Part shown: piece by piece, positions 34,232 to 42,068 of the stretch
Layout: each line of letters starts with the position of its first letter
How positions within the stretch are numbered: the first letter of the stretch is position 1
Source: Streptomyces sp. 378
GTDB lineage: Bacteria > Actinomycetota > Actinomycetes > Streptomycetales > Streptomycetaceae
DNA: 64,000 bases
Assembly (NCBI RefSeq): GCF_030124145.1
Contig: NZ_JASKMS010000002.1
Coordinates: 430,266 to 494,265 of the forward strand
Direction of reading: 5' to 3'
Translations under genes and position numbers: made by a program
Notes under the pieces: generated by a model
Told to the model about the DNA's origin: nothing
Seen by the model: the letters and a program-made list of their open reading frames with translations, nothing else
The model's database searches: none

Positions 34232-34825
34232 ATGCCGATCACACCTGCCACCGCGACGCACACCCCGTCGAACGGCACCGCGGACGCGATTTTGCTGGAA
34301 CTGGTCGACGAGGACGGCGTGACGATCGGCACCGCGGAGAAGCTCGCCGCCCACCAGCCGCCCGGGCGGCTGCACCGCGCGTTCTCGGTGTTCCTCTTCG
34401 ACGAGTACGGCCGGCTGCTGCTCCAGCAGCGCGCGCTGGGCAAGTACCACTCCCCCGGCGTGTGGTCCAACACCTGCTGCGGCCACCCCTACCCCGGCGA
34501 GGCGCCCTTCGCGGCGGCGGCACGGCGCACGTTCGAGGAGCTCGGCGCCTCCCCGTCCCTGCTGGCCGAGGCGGGCACGGTCCGCTACAACCACCCGGAC
34601 CCGGAGTCCGGTCTGGTGGAGCAGGAGTACAACCACCTCTTCATCGGCATGGTGCAGGCCGTGGTGCGGCCAGACCCGGAGGAGGTGGCGTCGACGGTCT
34701 TCGTGACCCCGCCGGAGCTCGCGGAGCGGCACGCCAAGGACACCTTCTCGTCCTGGTTCATGACCGTCCTCGACGCGGCCCGGCCGGCGATCAGGGAGCT
34801 GACGGGCCCGTCGGCGGGCTGGTGA
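34232..34825 (+). CDS. idi: Isopentenyl-diphosphate delta-isomerase, type I
   Basis: This 197-residue Nudix-fold enzyme interconverts IPP and DMAPP. It shows LHRAFSVFLFDEYGRLLLQQR, the catalytic Cys in NTCCGHP, the Nudix-like EAPFAAAARRTFEELGA and the catalytic Glu in QEYNHLFIG. The second of two nearby ATGs fits AAGGA better. It balances the C5 pool for the hopanoid operon upstream in the window. From memory it matches S. coelicolor SCO6750. Confidence 0.95.
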   Translation: MPITPATATHTPSNGTADAILLELVDEDGVTIGTAEKLAAHQPPGRLHRAFSVFLFDEYGRLLLQQRALGKYHSPGVWSNTCCGHPYPGEAPFAAAARRTFEELGASPSLLAEAGTVRYNHPDPESGLVEQEYNHLFIGMVQAVVRPDPEEVASTVFVTPPELAERHAKDTFSSWFMTVLDAARPAIRELTGPSAGW

Positions 34826-34846
34826 GTCCGGCCCCGGCGGCGGGGT

Positions 34847-35353
34847 TCAGGACAAGCGCGCGGGTTTGAGCGGCAGGGCGGCCCAGATCACCTTGCCGCC
34901 GCTCGCCGTGTAGTCCACCTCGCACACCCCGCCCGCCTCGCGGGTGATCTCCCGCACCAGGAGCAGTCCGCGCCCACCGGTCCGGGCGTGGTCCGTCTCC
35001 AGGGCGGTGGGCCGGTAGGGGTGGTTGTCCTCCACCGACAGCCGGAGCCACTCGGCACCGACGGCCAGCTCGACGGCGATCGTCGGGGACAGCACCGCCG
35101 CGTGCTTGACGGCGTTCGTCACCAGCTCCGAGACGATCAGCAGCAGCCCCTGGGCCAGATCGTCCGAGACCGGCACCCCCTGACGCAGCAGCAGGTCCCG
35201 TACGGCGTGCCGCGCCTGGGGGACCGAGGCGTCGACCGCCGGCGCGGTGAACCTCCAGACCCCTTCGTAGGGCAGCGGATCCGCGGGCCCGGGGCCGAGG
35301 GGCGCCGCGCCGCCCTCTGGGCGAGGGCCGGACCCACGCCCGTCGTCGTCCAT
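34847..35353 (-). CDS. Anti-sigma-factor-type ATP-binding protein (HATPase_c)
   Basis: This 168-residue GHKL ATPase/serine kinase-like protein is of the RsbW type common in Streptomyces. The N-box is ELVTNAVKHAA, followed by LSVEDNHP and GGRGLLLVREI (G-boxes). The ATG at 35353 gives a normal length with a GAGGG some distance upstream; a TTG at 35446 would add 31 residues. It is likely to bind or phosphorylate an unknown partner such as an anti-anti-sigma factor. None is adjacent. Confidence 0.85.
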   Translation of the reverse strand: MDDDGRGSGPRPEGGAAPLGPGPADPLPYEGVWRFTAPAVDASVPQARHAVRDLLLRQGVPVSDDLAQGLLLIVSELVTNAVKHAAVLSPTIAVELAVGAEWLRLSVEDNHPYRPTALETDHARTGGRGLLLVREITREAGGVCEVDYTASGGKVIWAALPLKPARLS

Positions 35354-35571
35354 CGTCCGGTCGCCACCCTCGCGCTCGATTGTCGCCACACGTCGAGTGT
35401 TGGTAACGATGCGCCTCACACCCCGGGACTGAACAGAAGTCAGCAACTATCGAGCACTTCTGACCGTTGGCGTATGACACGGTCAGTTGTGGGACTGGTC
35501 CTGTCCCTGTTGTGCCGTCTCGGCGAACTATTCGGGTTGTACGGGTTTGGCATCCGGATAGCATCCGGCGC

Positions 35572-36327
35572 ATGGAGCCGCAGCTGGAGTACCGCGTGAC
35601 CGACTCGGTCGCGACGGTCGTCATCCGTCATCCCGAGAAGCGCAACGCCATGACGGCCGCGATGTGGCGCTCCCTGCCCACACTGCTGGAGGAACCCGCC
35701 GTCGATCCGGCCGTGCGGGCGCTGGTGCTGACCGGTGAGGGCGGGACGTTCTGCGCCGGGGCCGACATCTCGACGCTGCGGAGCTCGCCCGAGGAGGCAC
35801 AAGGGCTGGCCGTGCGGGCCGAGGAGGCGCTGGCCGCGTTCCCGAAACCGACGCTGGCCGCGATCCGGGGTCACTGCGTGGGGGGCGGGGCGCAGTTGGC
35901 GGCGGCCTGTGATCTGCGGTTCGCCGAGGAAGGGGCGTCGTTCGGTGTGACGCCCGCGAAGCTCGGCATCGTGTACCCGGCGTCCTCCACCCGGCGGCTG
36001 GTGTCCCTGGTCGGGCCGGCCACCGCCAAGTACCTGCTGTTCTCGGGGGAGCTGATCGACGCGCCGCGGGCCCTGCGGACCGGACTGGTGGACGAGGTGC
36101 TGCCCGAGGGCGAACTCGTCAAGCGCGTCGCCGAGTTCACCCGGATCCTGGTGGCGCGTTCGCAGCTGACGCAGGCGGCGGCCAAGGAGTTCGCGGACGG
36201 GCGTACCGACCGGGACGCGCACTGGGCGGGGCAGGCGAGCCGGAGCGGCGACACCGCGGAGGGCGTCGCCGCGTTCCTGGAGCGCCGGCCGCCGCGGTTC
36301 GGCTGGAGTGTGCCTACGTCAGGATGA
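35572..36327 (+). CDS. Enoyl-CoA hydratase/isomerase family protein
   Basis: This 251-residue crotonase-fold protein has RHPEKRNAMTAAMW, the first oxyanion segment FCAGADISTL and the second GHCVGGGAQLAAACD, both needed to polarise the acyl-CoA thioester. The usual hydratase Glu near the second loop is not evident (SFGVTPAKLGI), so isomerase or another crotonase reaction is possible. It is convergent with the DJ-1 protein, overlapping by 14 bp. Confidence 0.88.
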   Translation: MEPQLEYRVTDSVATVVIRHPEKRNAMTAAMWRSLPTLLEEPAVDPAVRALVLTGEGGTFCAGADISTLRSSPEEAQGLAVRAEEALAAFPKPTLAAIRGHCVGGGAQLAAACDLRFAEEGASFGVTPAKLGIVYPASSTRRLVSLVGPATAKYLLFSGELIDAPRALRTGLVDEVLPEGELVKRVAEFTRILVARSQLTQAAAKEFADGRTDRDAHWAGQASRSGDTAEGVAAFLERRPPRFGWSVPTSG

Positions 36328-36949
36328 CACCGGAGTGTGTGCGGACCAGTTCGACCAGGTGCGCGGGGGCCTTTTCCGGCGATCCGGCGTCGTAGGGCGG
36401 CTGCGGGTCGTACTCGGTGGCGAGCTGGACGATCCGGGCGTGGTCGTCGCCCGCGATACGGCCGAGCAGGGTCAGTCCCATGTCGATGCCGGAGGAGACG
36501 CCGGCCCCCGTGACGTACTTGCCGTCGGTGACGACCCGCTCCCCCGTCGGCTCGGCGCCATGGCGCTTCAGTTCCTCCAGAGCCAGCCAGTGGGACGTGG
36601 CGCGGCGGCCCCGAAGGAGTCCGGCGGCGGCGAGCAGCAGGGAGCCGGTGCACACGGATGTCGTCCAGGTGCTGGTCTCGTCGGCGGCGCGCAGCCAGGT
36701 GAGCAGGGGGCCGTCCGCCGCCAGCGGGAGGGGGCCCGGGCCGCCGGGGACCACGATGATGTCGGGGCGGGGCACGTCGGCCAGCCCGCGGTCGGCGGTG
36801 AGCGCGAGGTTCCCCCCGTCGTTGCGCACGGGGCCGGGCTGCTCGGCGACGAAGACGGTCTCCGCGTCGGGGAGCCGGCCGAGCGTCTCGTAGGGGCCCA
36901 CGGCGTCGAGGGCGGTGAAGCGGTCGTAGAGGACGATGGCGATCTGCAT
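36314..36949 (-). CDS. DJ-1/PfpI family protein
   Basis: This 211-residue single-domain ThiJ/PfpI protein has ALDAVGPYE (Asp15 and Glu20 region), IIVVPGGPGPLP and the nucleophile elbow SVCTGSLLLAAAGLL with the reactive Cys. The layout resembles isocyanide hydratase (InhA). It lies 33 bp after the GlxA-type regulator on the same strand, so the regulator probably controls it. The substrate is unknown. Confidence 0.88.
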   Translation of the reverse strand: MQIAIVLYDRFTALDAVGPYETLGRLPDAETVFVAEQPGPVRNDGGNLALTADRGLADVPRPDIIVVPGGPGPLPLAADGPLLTWLRAADETSTWTTSVCTGSLLLAAAGLLRGRRATSHWLALEELKRHGAEPTGERVVTDGKYVTGAGVSSGIDMGLTLLGRIAGDDHARIVQLATEYDPQPPYDAGSPEKAPAHLVELVRTHSGVILT

Positions 36950-36982
36950 GAACGTCTCTCCTTCGGCTGATGTCGAGGTGGG

Positions 36983-37942
36983 TCAGGGTGTGGTGGCGGG
37001 GCGGAAGCGGCGGCGGTACTCGGCCGGAGGCGTTCCCAGGGTCCTGACGAAGGCCCGGCGCATCCCCTCGGGCGTGCCGTAGCCGCTGCCGCGGGCGATC
37101 TCCTCGATGCCGCCGGTGGTGTCCTCCAGGAGGCGCCGGGCGTGTTCGAGGCGGACGCGGTCCACGTAGCGGCCCGGTGTCATGCCGGTCTCGGCGCGGA
37201 AGGCGCGGGCGAAGTGGCGGGGCGAGAGGCGGGCCCGGGCGGCGAGGGTCTCGACGGAGAGGTCCGCGTCGGGGTGGTCACTGATCCACCGCTGAACCTC
37301 GCGCAGGGGTTCGCGCTGTGCGGTCTGGGCGGCGAGCTGGGCGCTGAACTGAGCCTGGTTCCCGGGGCGGCGCAGGAACACCACCAGGTGGCGGGCGATG
37401 GTGAGGGCGATGTCCCGGCCCAGGTCCTCCTCGACCAGGGCGAGGGCGAGGTCGATGCCCGCGGTGACACCGGCCGAGGTGGCGATGTTCCCGTCGCGCA
37501 CGTAGACGGGGTCGGGGTCGATCTCGACGGCCGGGTGGGCGCGGGCGATCCGCTCGCAGTACGCCCAGTGGGTGGTGGCGCGGCGGCCGTCCAGGAGGCC
37601 GGCCTCGGCGAGCACGGCCGCGCCGGTGCACACCGACATCAGGCGCGCGGCACGCGGCCCGTGCTCGCGCACCCAGTCGACCAGACGCGGATCGGGCCGC
37701 AGGCCGCCCGTTCCACCGGGGACCAGGAGGATGTCCGGGTCGGGCGAGGTGGCCAGGGACCCGTCGGGGACGAGGGTCAGGCCGCTGGTGGTCCGCACGG
37801 GCCCGCCGTCCACGGACGCCGTGCGGATCCGGTAGGCGCCCGGGGAGAGCAGCTCCGCTCCCGCGAAGACCTCCACGGGCCCGGTGACGTCGAGACTCTG
37901 CAGGCCGTCGAAGAGGACGACGAGAACCGTGCGCTGGGTCAT
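36983..37942 (-). CDS. GlxA-family regulator (DJ-1 domain plus AraC HTH)
   Basis: This 319-residue transcription factor has an N-terminal DJ-1/PfpI-like domain (about 1-185) with DGLQSLDVTGPVEVF and SVCTGAAVLAEAGLL, and a C-terminal AraC double HTH (about 215-315) with LSVETLAARARLSPRHFARA and IEEIARGSGYGTPEGM. Members sense small ligands through the DJ-1 domain. The start ATG was chosen by family length; upstream in-frame sequence is intergenic. It precedes the single-domain DJ-1 gene, suggesting a linked sensor-enzyme pair. Confidence 0.92.
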   Translation of the reverse strand: MTQRTVLVVLFDGLQSLDVTGPVEVFAGAELLSPGAYRIRTASVDGGPVRTTSGLTLVPDGSLATSPDPDILLVPGGTGGLRPDPRLVDWVREHGPRAARLMSVCTGAAVLAEAGLLDGRRATTHWAYCERIARAHPAVEIDPDPVYVRDGNIATSAGVTAGIDLALALVEEDLGRDIALTIARHLVVFLRRPGNQAQFSAQLAAQTAQREPLREVQRWISDHPDADLSVETLAARARLSPRHFARAFRAETGMTPGRYVDRVRLEHARRLLEDTTGGIEEIARGSGYGTPEGMRRAFVRTLGTPPAEYRRRFRPATTP

Positions 37943-38029
37943 GCCGTCGATTGTTCGCGGGGGCGAAGGGTGGCCGCAATGACGAGTGCCCCACCTTTCC
38001 TGCCATGCGAGATCGAGCCCTAGAGGACA

Positions 38030-38045
38030 TACCAAGCGGTTGGTA
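38030..38045. promoter_or_regulatory. Palindrome TACCAAGCGGTTGGTA before the SCO6745-family gene
   Basis: A 16-bp dyad with perfect TACCAA/TTGGTA arms around GCGG, ending 11 bp before the ATG. It overlaps the expected promoter or leader, so a bound protein would block expression. It could be a site for the downstream HTH protein itself or for a TetR factor. Confidence 0.5.
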
Positions 38046-38056
38046 ACCTGCCGGGC

Positions 38057-38932
38057 ATGACGACTGCCGCCCTGGAGCCGCGCGCCGGCCGACGCTGCCA
38101 CAACATGCTCAACTCTCTGCACTCGACGCACTACTTCTCACCCGACCTCGGGCGCGAGCTGGGCGGCGTGGGGGTCGGCGATCCGCGGGCCGTGAACTTC
38201 GCCGTGCGGTCGGCCGCCCTCGGGCCGGTCGGGGCCGGAGCCGTGACGGCCGCCTTCTACAACTACAAGTACGAGCTCGTGGCCCGGCACGTGCCGGCGG
38301 TGTGGGAGACCGCCACACCCGGGCAGGTGCTGGCGGCACGCGCGCGTGCGGTCGACGCGACGCTGCGCCGCCTGCTCGGCGAGGAGGCCCTCGCATCGGC
38401 GGAGATGTCCGAGGCCGCGCGGCTCGCCCTGCGCGCCGCCGAGGCCTGCTCGCGCGAGGCACGGCCGCTGTACTCCGCGCACGCCGACCTGCCCCTCCCC
38501 GAAGAGCCGCACCTCGCCTACTGGCACGCGGCCACGCTGCTGCGCGAGCACCGGGGCGACGGGCACCTGGCCGTCCTGATGTCCGCGGGCCTGGACGGGC
38601 TGGAGGCGATGGTCACCCACACGGCGACGGGCAAGGGCATGACCCCGAAGTGGGTCTTCTCCACTCGGGGCTGGAGCCGGGAGGAGTGGGACGCGGCGAC
38701 GGACCGGCTGCGGGAGCGCGGGCTGCTGGAGGCGTCCGGCGACCTCACCGAACAGGGTGTCGCCCTGCGCCGGGAGATCGAGCACGAGACGGACCGCCTG
38801 GACCGTGCGCCGTACGAGCACCTGGGCCCGGAGGGGGTGGCCCGGCTGACGGAGCTGAGCGCGACGTTCGCGCACGCGGCGCTCGTGGCGGGGGCGTTCC
38901 CGGCGGATCTGATCGGCAAGGGTGACGCATAG
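38057..38932 (+). CDS. SCO6745-family protein (HTH-type)
   Basis: This 291-residue protein matches, from memory, the actinomycete family named after SCO6745, with internal winged-helix-like folds. Recognisable stretches are AFYNYKYELVARHVPAVW, LPEEPHLAYWHAATLLREHRGDGH, then KWVFSTRGWSREEWDAATDRLRERGLL followed by LTEQGVALRREIE, which reads like a MarR-type wing. There are no membrane segments. The molecular role is unknown; DNA binding is inferred from the HTH-like region and the dyad upstream. Confidence 0.8.
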   Translation: MTTAALEPRAGRRCHNMLNSLHSTHYFSPDLGRELGGVGVGDPRAVNFAVRSAALGPVGAGAVTAAFYNYKYELVARHVPAVWETATPGQVLAARARAVDATLRRLLGEEALASAEMSEAARLALRAAEACSREARPLYSAHADLPLPEEPHLAYWHAATLLREHRGDGHLAVLMSAGLDGLEAMVTHTATGKGMTPKWVFSTRGWSREEWDAATDRLRERGLLEASGDLTEQGVALRREIEHETDRLDRAPYEHLGPEGVARLTELSATFAHAALVAGAFPADLIGKGDA

Positions 38933-38998
38933 TGACGCGCCGGTGAGGTACCCGCTCTCCACCGGCCGCCACGGCCGGGAGTGAGAAAGGGGAATTCC

Positions 38999-39130
38999 GT
39001 GTTCCGTGCTATCGCAGACGTGCTGCGCCAGATCGGCGGGGCCATCGCCACCGTCGTGACGCTGCCCTTCCGGGCGCTCGCCCGGCTCTTCGGCGGAGCC
39101 TCGTCCTCCACCCGCAGCCGCAGGGCCTGA
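38999..39130 (+). CDS. LPFR-motif small protein
   Basis: A 43-residue GTG-started ORF beginning VFRAIADVLRQIGGAIATVV, then LPFRALARLFGGAS and a basic Ser/Arg tail. The LPFR motif and size match the Streptomyces LPFR-motif small-protein family. The N-terminal 30 residues are amphipathic or hydrophobic, suggesting membrane association. GAAAGGGGA sits eight bases upstream. It lies between the SCO6745-family gene and tex. Function is unknown. Confidence 0.75.
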   Translation: MFRAIADVLRQIGGAIATVVTLPFRALARLFGGASSSTRSRRA

Positions 39131-39229
39131 GCGGGACCCCGACCTGCCGGGTGCCGCCCTGATCCCCGGGTGTCCGTGCCACCTGCCACAATTGCCGCGC
39201 AACCTCAGCGGAGAAGGCGGTACGGGATC

Positions 39230-41650
39230 GTGACGACACCCGGGTCCAACGGGTCCATCAGCGCAGTGTCCATCGAAGGCAGGATCGCCGAGGAACTCGG
39301 CGTACGGGAGCGGCAGGTCAGGGCCGCCGTGGAACTGCTCGACGGCGGTTCTACGGTGCCCTTCATCGCCCGCTACCGCAAGGAAGCGACCGAGATGCTC
39401 GACGATGCGCAGCTGCGCACCCTCGAGGAGCGGCTGCGCTATCTGCGGGAGCTGGAGGAGCGGCGGACGGCGATCCTGGAGTCGGTGCGCGAGCAGGGCA
39501 AGCTCACCGAGGAGCTTCAGGCGAGCATCCGGGGCGCCGAGACGAAGGCGCGCCTGGAGGACATCTACCTCCCGTACAAGCCCAAGCGGCGCACCAAGGC
39601 GCAGATCGCCCGCGAGGCGGGCCTCGAGCCGCTGGCGGACGGGCTGCTCGGCGATCCTTCCGTCGAGCCCCTCGCCGCGGCCGCCGCGTTCGTCGACGCC
39701 GACAAGGGCGTGGCCGATCCGCAGGCCGCCCTGGACGGCGCCCGGGCCATCCTCACCGAGCGGTTCTCGGAGGACGCCGACCTGATCGGCGAGCTGCGCG
39801 AGCGCATGTGGGTGCGCGGGCGGCTCGCCGCCAAGGTCCGGGAGGGCAAGGAGGAGGCGGGCGCGAAGTTCGCCGACTACTTCGACTGCGCCGAGCCGTT
39901 CACGGAGCTGCCCTCGCACCGGGTCCTCGCGATGCTGCGCGGCGAGAAGGAGGAGGTCCTCGACCTCGTCCTGGAGCCCGAGGAGGCCACGGACGGTCCC
40001 TCCTCGTACGAGGGGATCATCGCGCACAAGTTCGGGATCGCCGACCGGGGCCGCCCCGGCGACAAGTGGCTGAAGGACACGGTCCGCTGGGCCTGGCGCA
40101 CTCGCGTCCTCGTCCATCTCGGCATCGACCTGCGGCTGCGGCTGCGTACGGCCGCCGAGGACGAGGCGGTGCGGGTCTTCGCCGCGAACCTGCGCGACCT
40201 GCTGCTCGCCGCCCCGGCGGGCACCCGCGCGACACTGGGCCTCGACCCCGGCTTCCGCACGGGTGTGAAGGTCGCCGTGGTCGACGCGACCGGCAAGGTC
40301 GTCGCCACGGACGTCATCCACCCGCACGTCCCGGCCAACCGGTGGGACGAGGCCATCGCCAAGCTGGCCCGGCTCGCGAAGGAGCACGCGGTCGAACTGA
40401 TCGCGATCGGCAACGGCACCGCCTCCCGCGAGACCGACAAGCTCGCCGGTGAACTGATCGCCCAGCACCCGGAGCTGAACCTCACGAAGGTGATGGTGTC
40501 GGAAGCCGGCGCGTCCGTGTACTCGGCGTCCGCCTTCGCCTCGCAGGAGCTGCCCGACATGGACGTGTCGCTGCGCGGCGCCGTGTCGATCGCCCGCCGG
40601 CTCCAGGACCCGCTGGCCGAGCTGGTGAAGATCGACCCGAAGTCGATCGGCGTCGGCCAGTACCAGCACGACCTGTCCGAGGTGAAGCTGTCGCGTTCGC
40701 TGGACGCGGTGGTGGAGGACTGTGTGAACGGTGTGGGCGTGGACGTCAACACGGCCTCGGCGCCGCTGCTCGCCCGGGTCTCCGGCATCACCTCCGGACT
40801 CGCCGAGAACATCGTGGCGCACCGCGACCAGAACGGGCCGTTCAAGGCCCGCGGTGAGCTGAAGAAGGTGGCACGGCTCGGCCCGAAGGCGTACGAGCAG
40901 TGCGCGGGCTTCCTGCGGATCCGCGGCGGCGACGATCCGCTGGACGCGTCGAGCGTGCACCCGGAGGCGTATCCGGTGGTCCGGCGCATGGTGAAGACCG
41001 CCGGACAGGAGGTCGCCTCGCTCATCGGCAACACCGGGGTGCTGCGCTCGCTGAAGCCTCACGACTTCGTGGACGAGATGTTCGGTCTGCCGACGGTCAC
41101 CGACATTCTGAAGGAACTGGAGAAGCCCGGCCGCGACCCGCGGCCGGCCTTCAGGACCGCCGCCTTCAAGGACGGCGTGGAGAAGATCTCCGACCTGTCG
41201 TCCGGGATGGTCCTGGAGGGCGTCGTGACGAACGTCGCCGCGTTCGGGGCGTTCGTGGACATCGGTGTCCACCAGGACGGTCTGGTTCATGTGTCCGCGA
41301 TGTCGAAGACGTTCGTGAAGGACCCGCGCGACGTGGTCAAGCCCGGCGACATCGTGAAGGTGAAGGTCCTCGACGTCGACATCCCGCGCAAGCGGATCTC
41401 GCTGACACTGCGGCTGGACGACGAGGCGGCCTCCCGGCAGGACGCCGGTCCCGGCGAGCGCCGGCAGCGCGGCGGGCGTCCGCCGCAGCAGCGGCAGGGC
41501 GGTGGCCGTGGGGGCCAGGGCGGCGGTCGCGGTGGCCAGGGCGGCGGTCGCGGCGGTCAGCAGCGGCAGGCTCCGCCGCCGGCCAACAGCGCGATGGCCG
41601 ACGCGTTGCGTCGGGCGGGTCTGGCCGATCCGAAGAACGGGCGCCGCTGA
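39230..41650 (+). CDS. tex: Transcription accessory protein Tex with RGG-like tail
   Basis: This 806-residue RNA-binding protein has a Tex N-terminal helical region (about 10-200, [15 protein letters not shown]), a YqgF/RNase H-like domain (about 330-450, [18 protein letters not shown]), helix-hairpin-helix repeats (about 500-570, [15 protein letters not shown]) and an S1 domain (about 655-725, [21 protein letters not shown]). The C-terminal tail is rich in GGRGGQ repeats, longer than in the standard protein, and likely adds RNA binding. GTG was chosen ([11 protein letters not shown]) with GAGAAGG upstream. It has roles in transcription fidelity and stress tolerance in other bacteria. Confidence 0.95.
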   Translation: MTTPGSNGSISAVSIEGRIAEELGVRERQVRAAVELLDGGSTVPFIARYRKEATEMLDDAQLRTLEERLRYLRELEERRTAILESVREQGKLTEELQASIRGAETKARLEDIYLPYKPKRRTKAQIAREAGLEPLADGLLGDPSVEPLAAAAAFVDADKGVADPQAALDGARAILTERFSEDADLIGELRERMWVRGRLAAKVREGKEEAGAKFADYFDCAEPFTELPSHRVLAMLRGEKEEVLDLVLEPEEATDGPSSYEGIIAHKFGIADRGRPGDKWLKDTVRWAWRTRVLVHLGIDLRLRLRTAAEDEAVRVFAANLRDLLLAAPAGTRATLGLDPGFRTGVKVAVVDATGKVVATDVIHPHVPANRWDEAIAKLARLAKEHAVELIAIGNGTASRETDKLAGELIAQHPELNLTKVMVSEAGASVYSASAFASQELPDMDVSLRGAVSIARRLQDPLAELVKIDPKSIGVGQYQHDLSEVKLSRSLDAVVEDCVNGVGVDVNTASAPLLARVSGITSGLAENIVAHRDQNGPFKARGELKKVARLGPKAYEQCAGFLRIRGGDDPLDASSVHPEAYPVVRRMVKTAGQEVASLIGNTGVLRSLKPHDFVDEMFGLPTVTDILKELEKPGRDPRPAFRTAAFKDGVEKISDLSSGMVLEGVVTNVAAFGAFVDIGVHQDGLVHVSAMSKTFVKDPRDVVKPGDIVKVKVLDVDIPRKRISLTLRLDDEAASRQDAGPGERRQRGGRPPQQRQGGGRGGQGGGRGGQGGGRGGQQRQAPPPANSAMADALRRAGLADPKNGRR

Positions 41651-41737
41651 CGGCTGCGGAGGGGCGGCCGGGGGGAGGTGCCGGTCCGTCCTCGCCGGGC
41701 GCGCCCGCGCGACGGTAGCCGCACGCCCCGCACCCCT

Positions 41738-41772
41738 GGCAGGGGAGTTCGACGTCCCGGCGCTCCCCTGCC
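41738..41772. terminator. Stem-loop after tex
   Basis: Perfect 10-bp arms GGCAGGGGAG and CTCCCCTGCC around a 15-base loop, about 88 bp after the tex stop. It is a plausible terminator, though the loop is long. Confidence 0.55.
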
Positions 41773-41863
41773 GGTGCCTGGAGTGAGGGCATGGCCGCCG
41801 TCGTCCGGCACGGGCGCCACCGGACGCCCGGCGAGCGGGACTTCCTGATGGCCTGGATGTCGG

Positions 41864-42061
41864 GTGCGGGACCTGACCGTGGGCCGTCACGGCAGACGTG
41901 CACGCATCCGGTCCGCCCCCGTGCCGGGCCCCGGCGAACAGCCGCCCGCGCCCGGCGAGGGCGAACCCGCGTGCCGACGCGTCCGCTGCTCCTCCCGCGA
42001 TGTCCACAGCGACCCGGAGTGCGACGAGGACGGGTCCGTCCGCGACCGGCCGGGCGCCTGA
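41864..42061 (+). CDS. Possible 65-residue hypothetical protein
   Basis: A GTG-started ORF with nearly all codons ending in G or C. The product starts VRDLTVGRHGRRARIRSAPV, has a Pro/Gly-rich centre and ends with CRRVRCSSRDVHSDPECDED, giving three cysteines in 20 residues. The ribosome-binding site is weak. The 410-bp gap between tex and the ABC-F gene is otherwise non-coding. I do not recognise it with certainty. Confidence 0.4.
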   Translation: MRDLTVGRHGRRARIRSAPVPGPGEQPPAPGEGEPACRRVRCSSRDVHSDPECDEDGSVRDRPGA

Positions 42062-42068
42062 CAGTCTG

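Noticed and set aside
41337..41903. Minus-strand ORF after tex with a CQGCGACGYRR stretch
   Set aside because: The Cys-rich stretch looked metal-binding, but it overlaps the tex 3' end and the stem-loop, has no convincing start and mixed codon bias.
38138..42007. 1289-codon minus-strand ORF opposite tex
   Set aside because: It runs antisense through tex, the LPFR gene and the SCO6745-family gene. It has no start signal or motif and is a GC-driven open frame.
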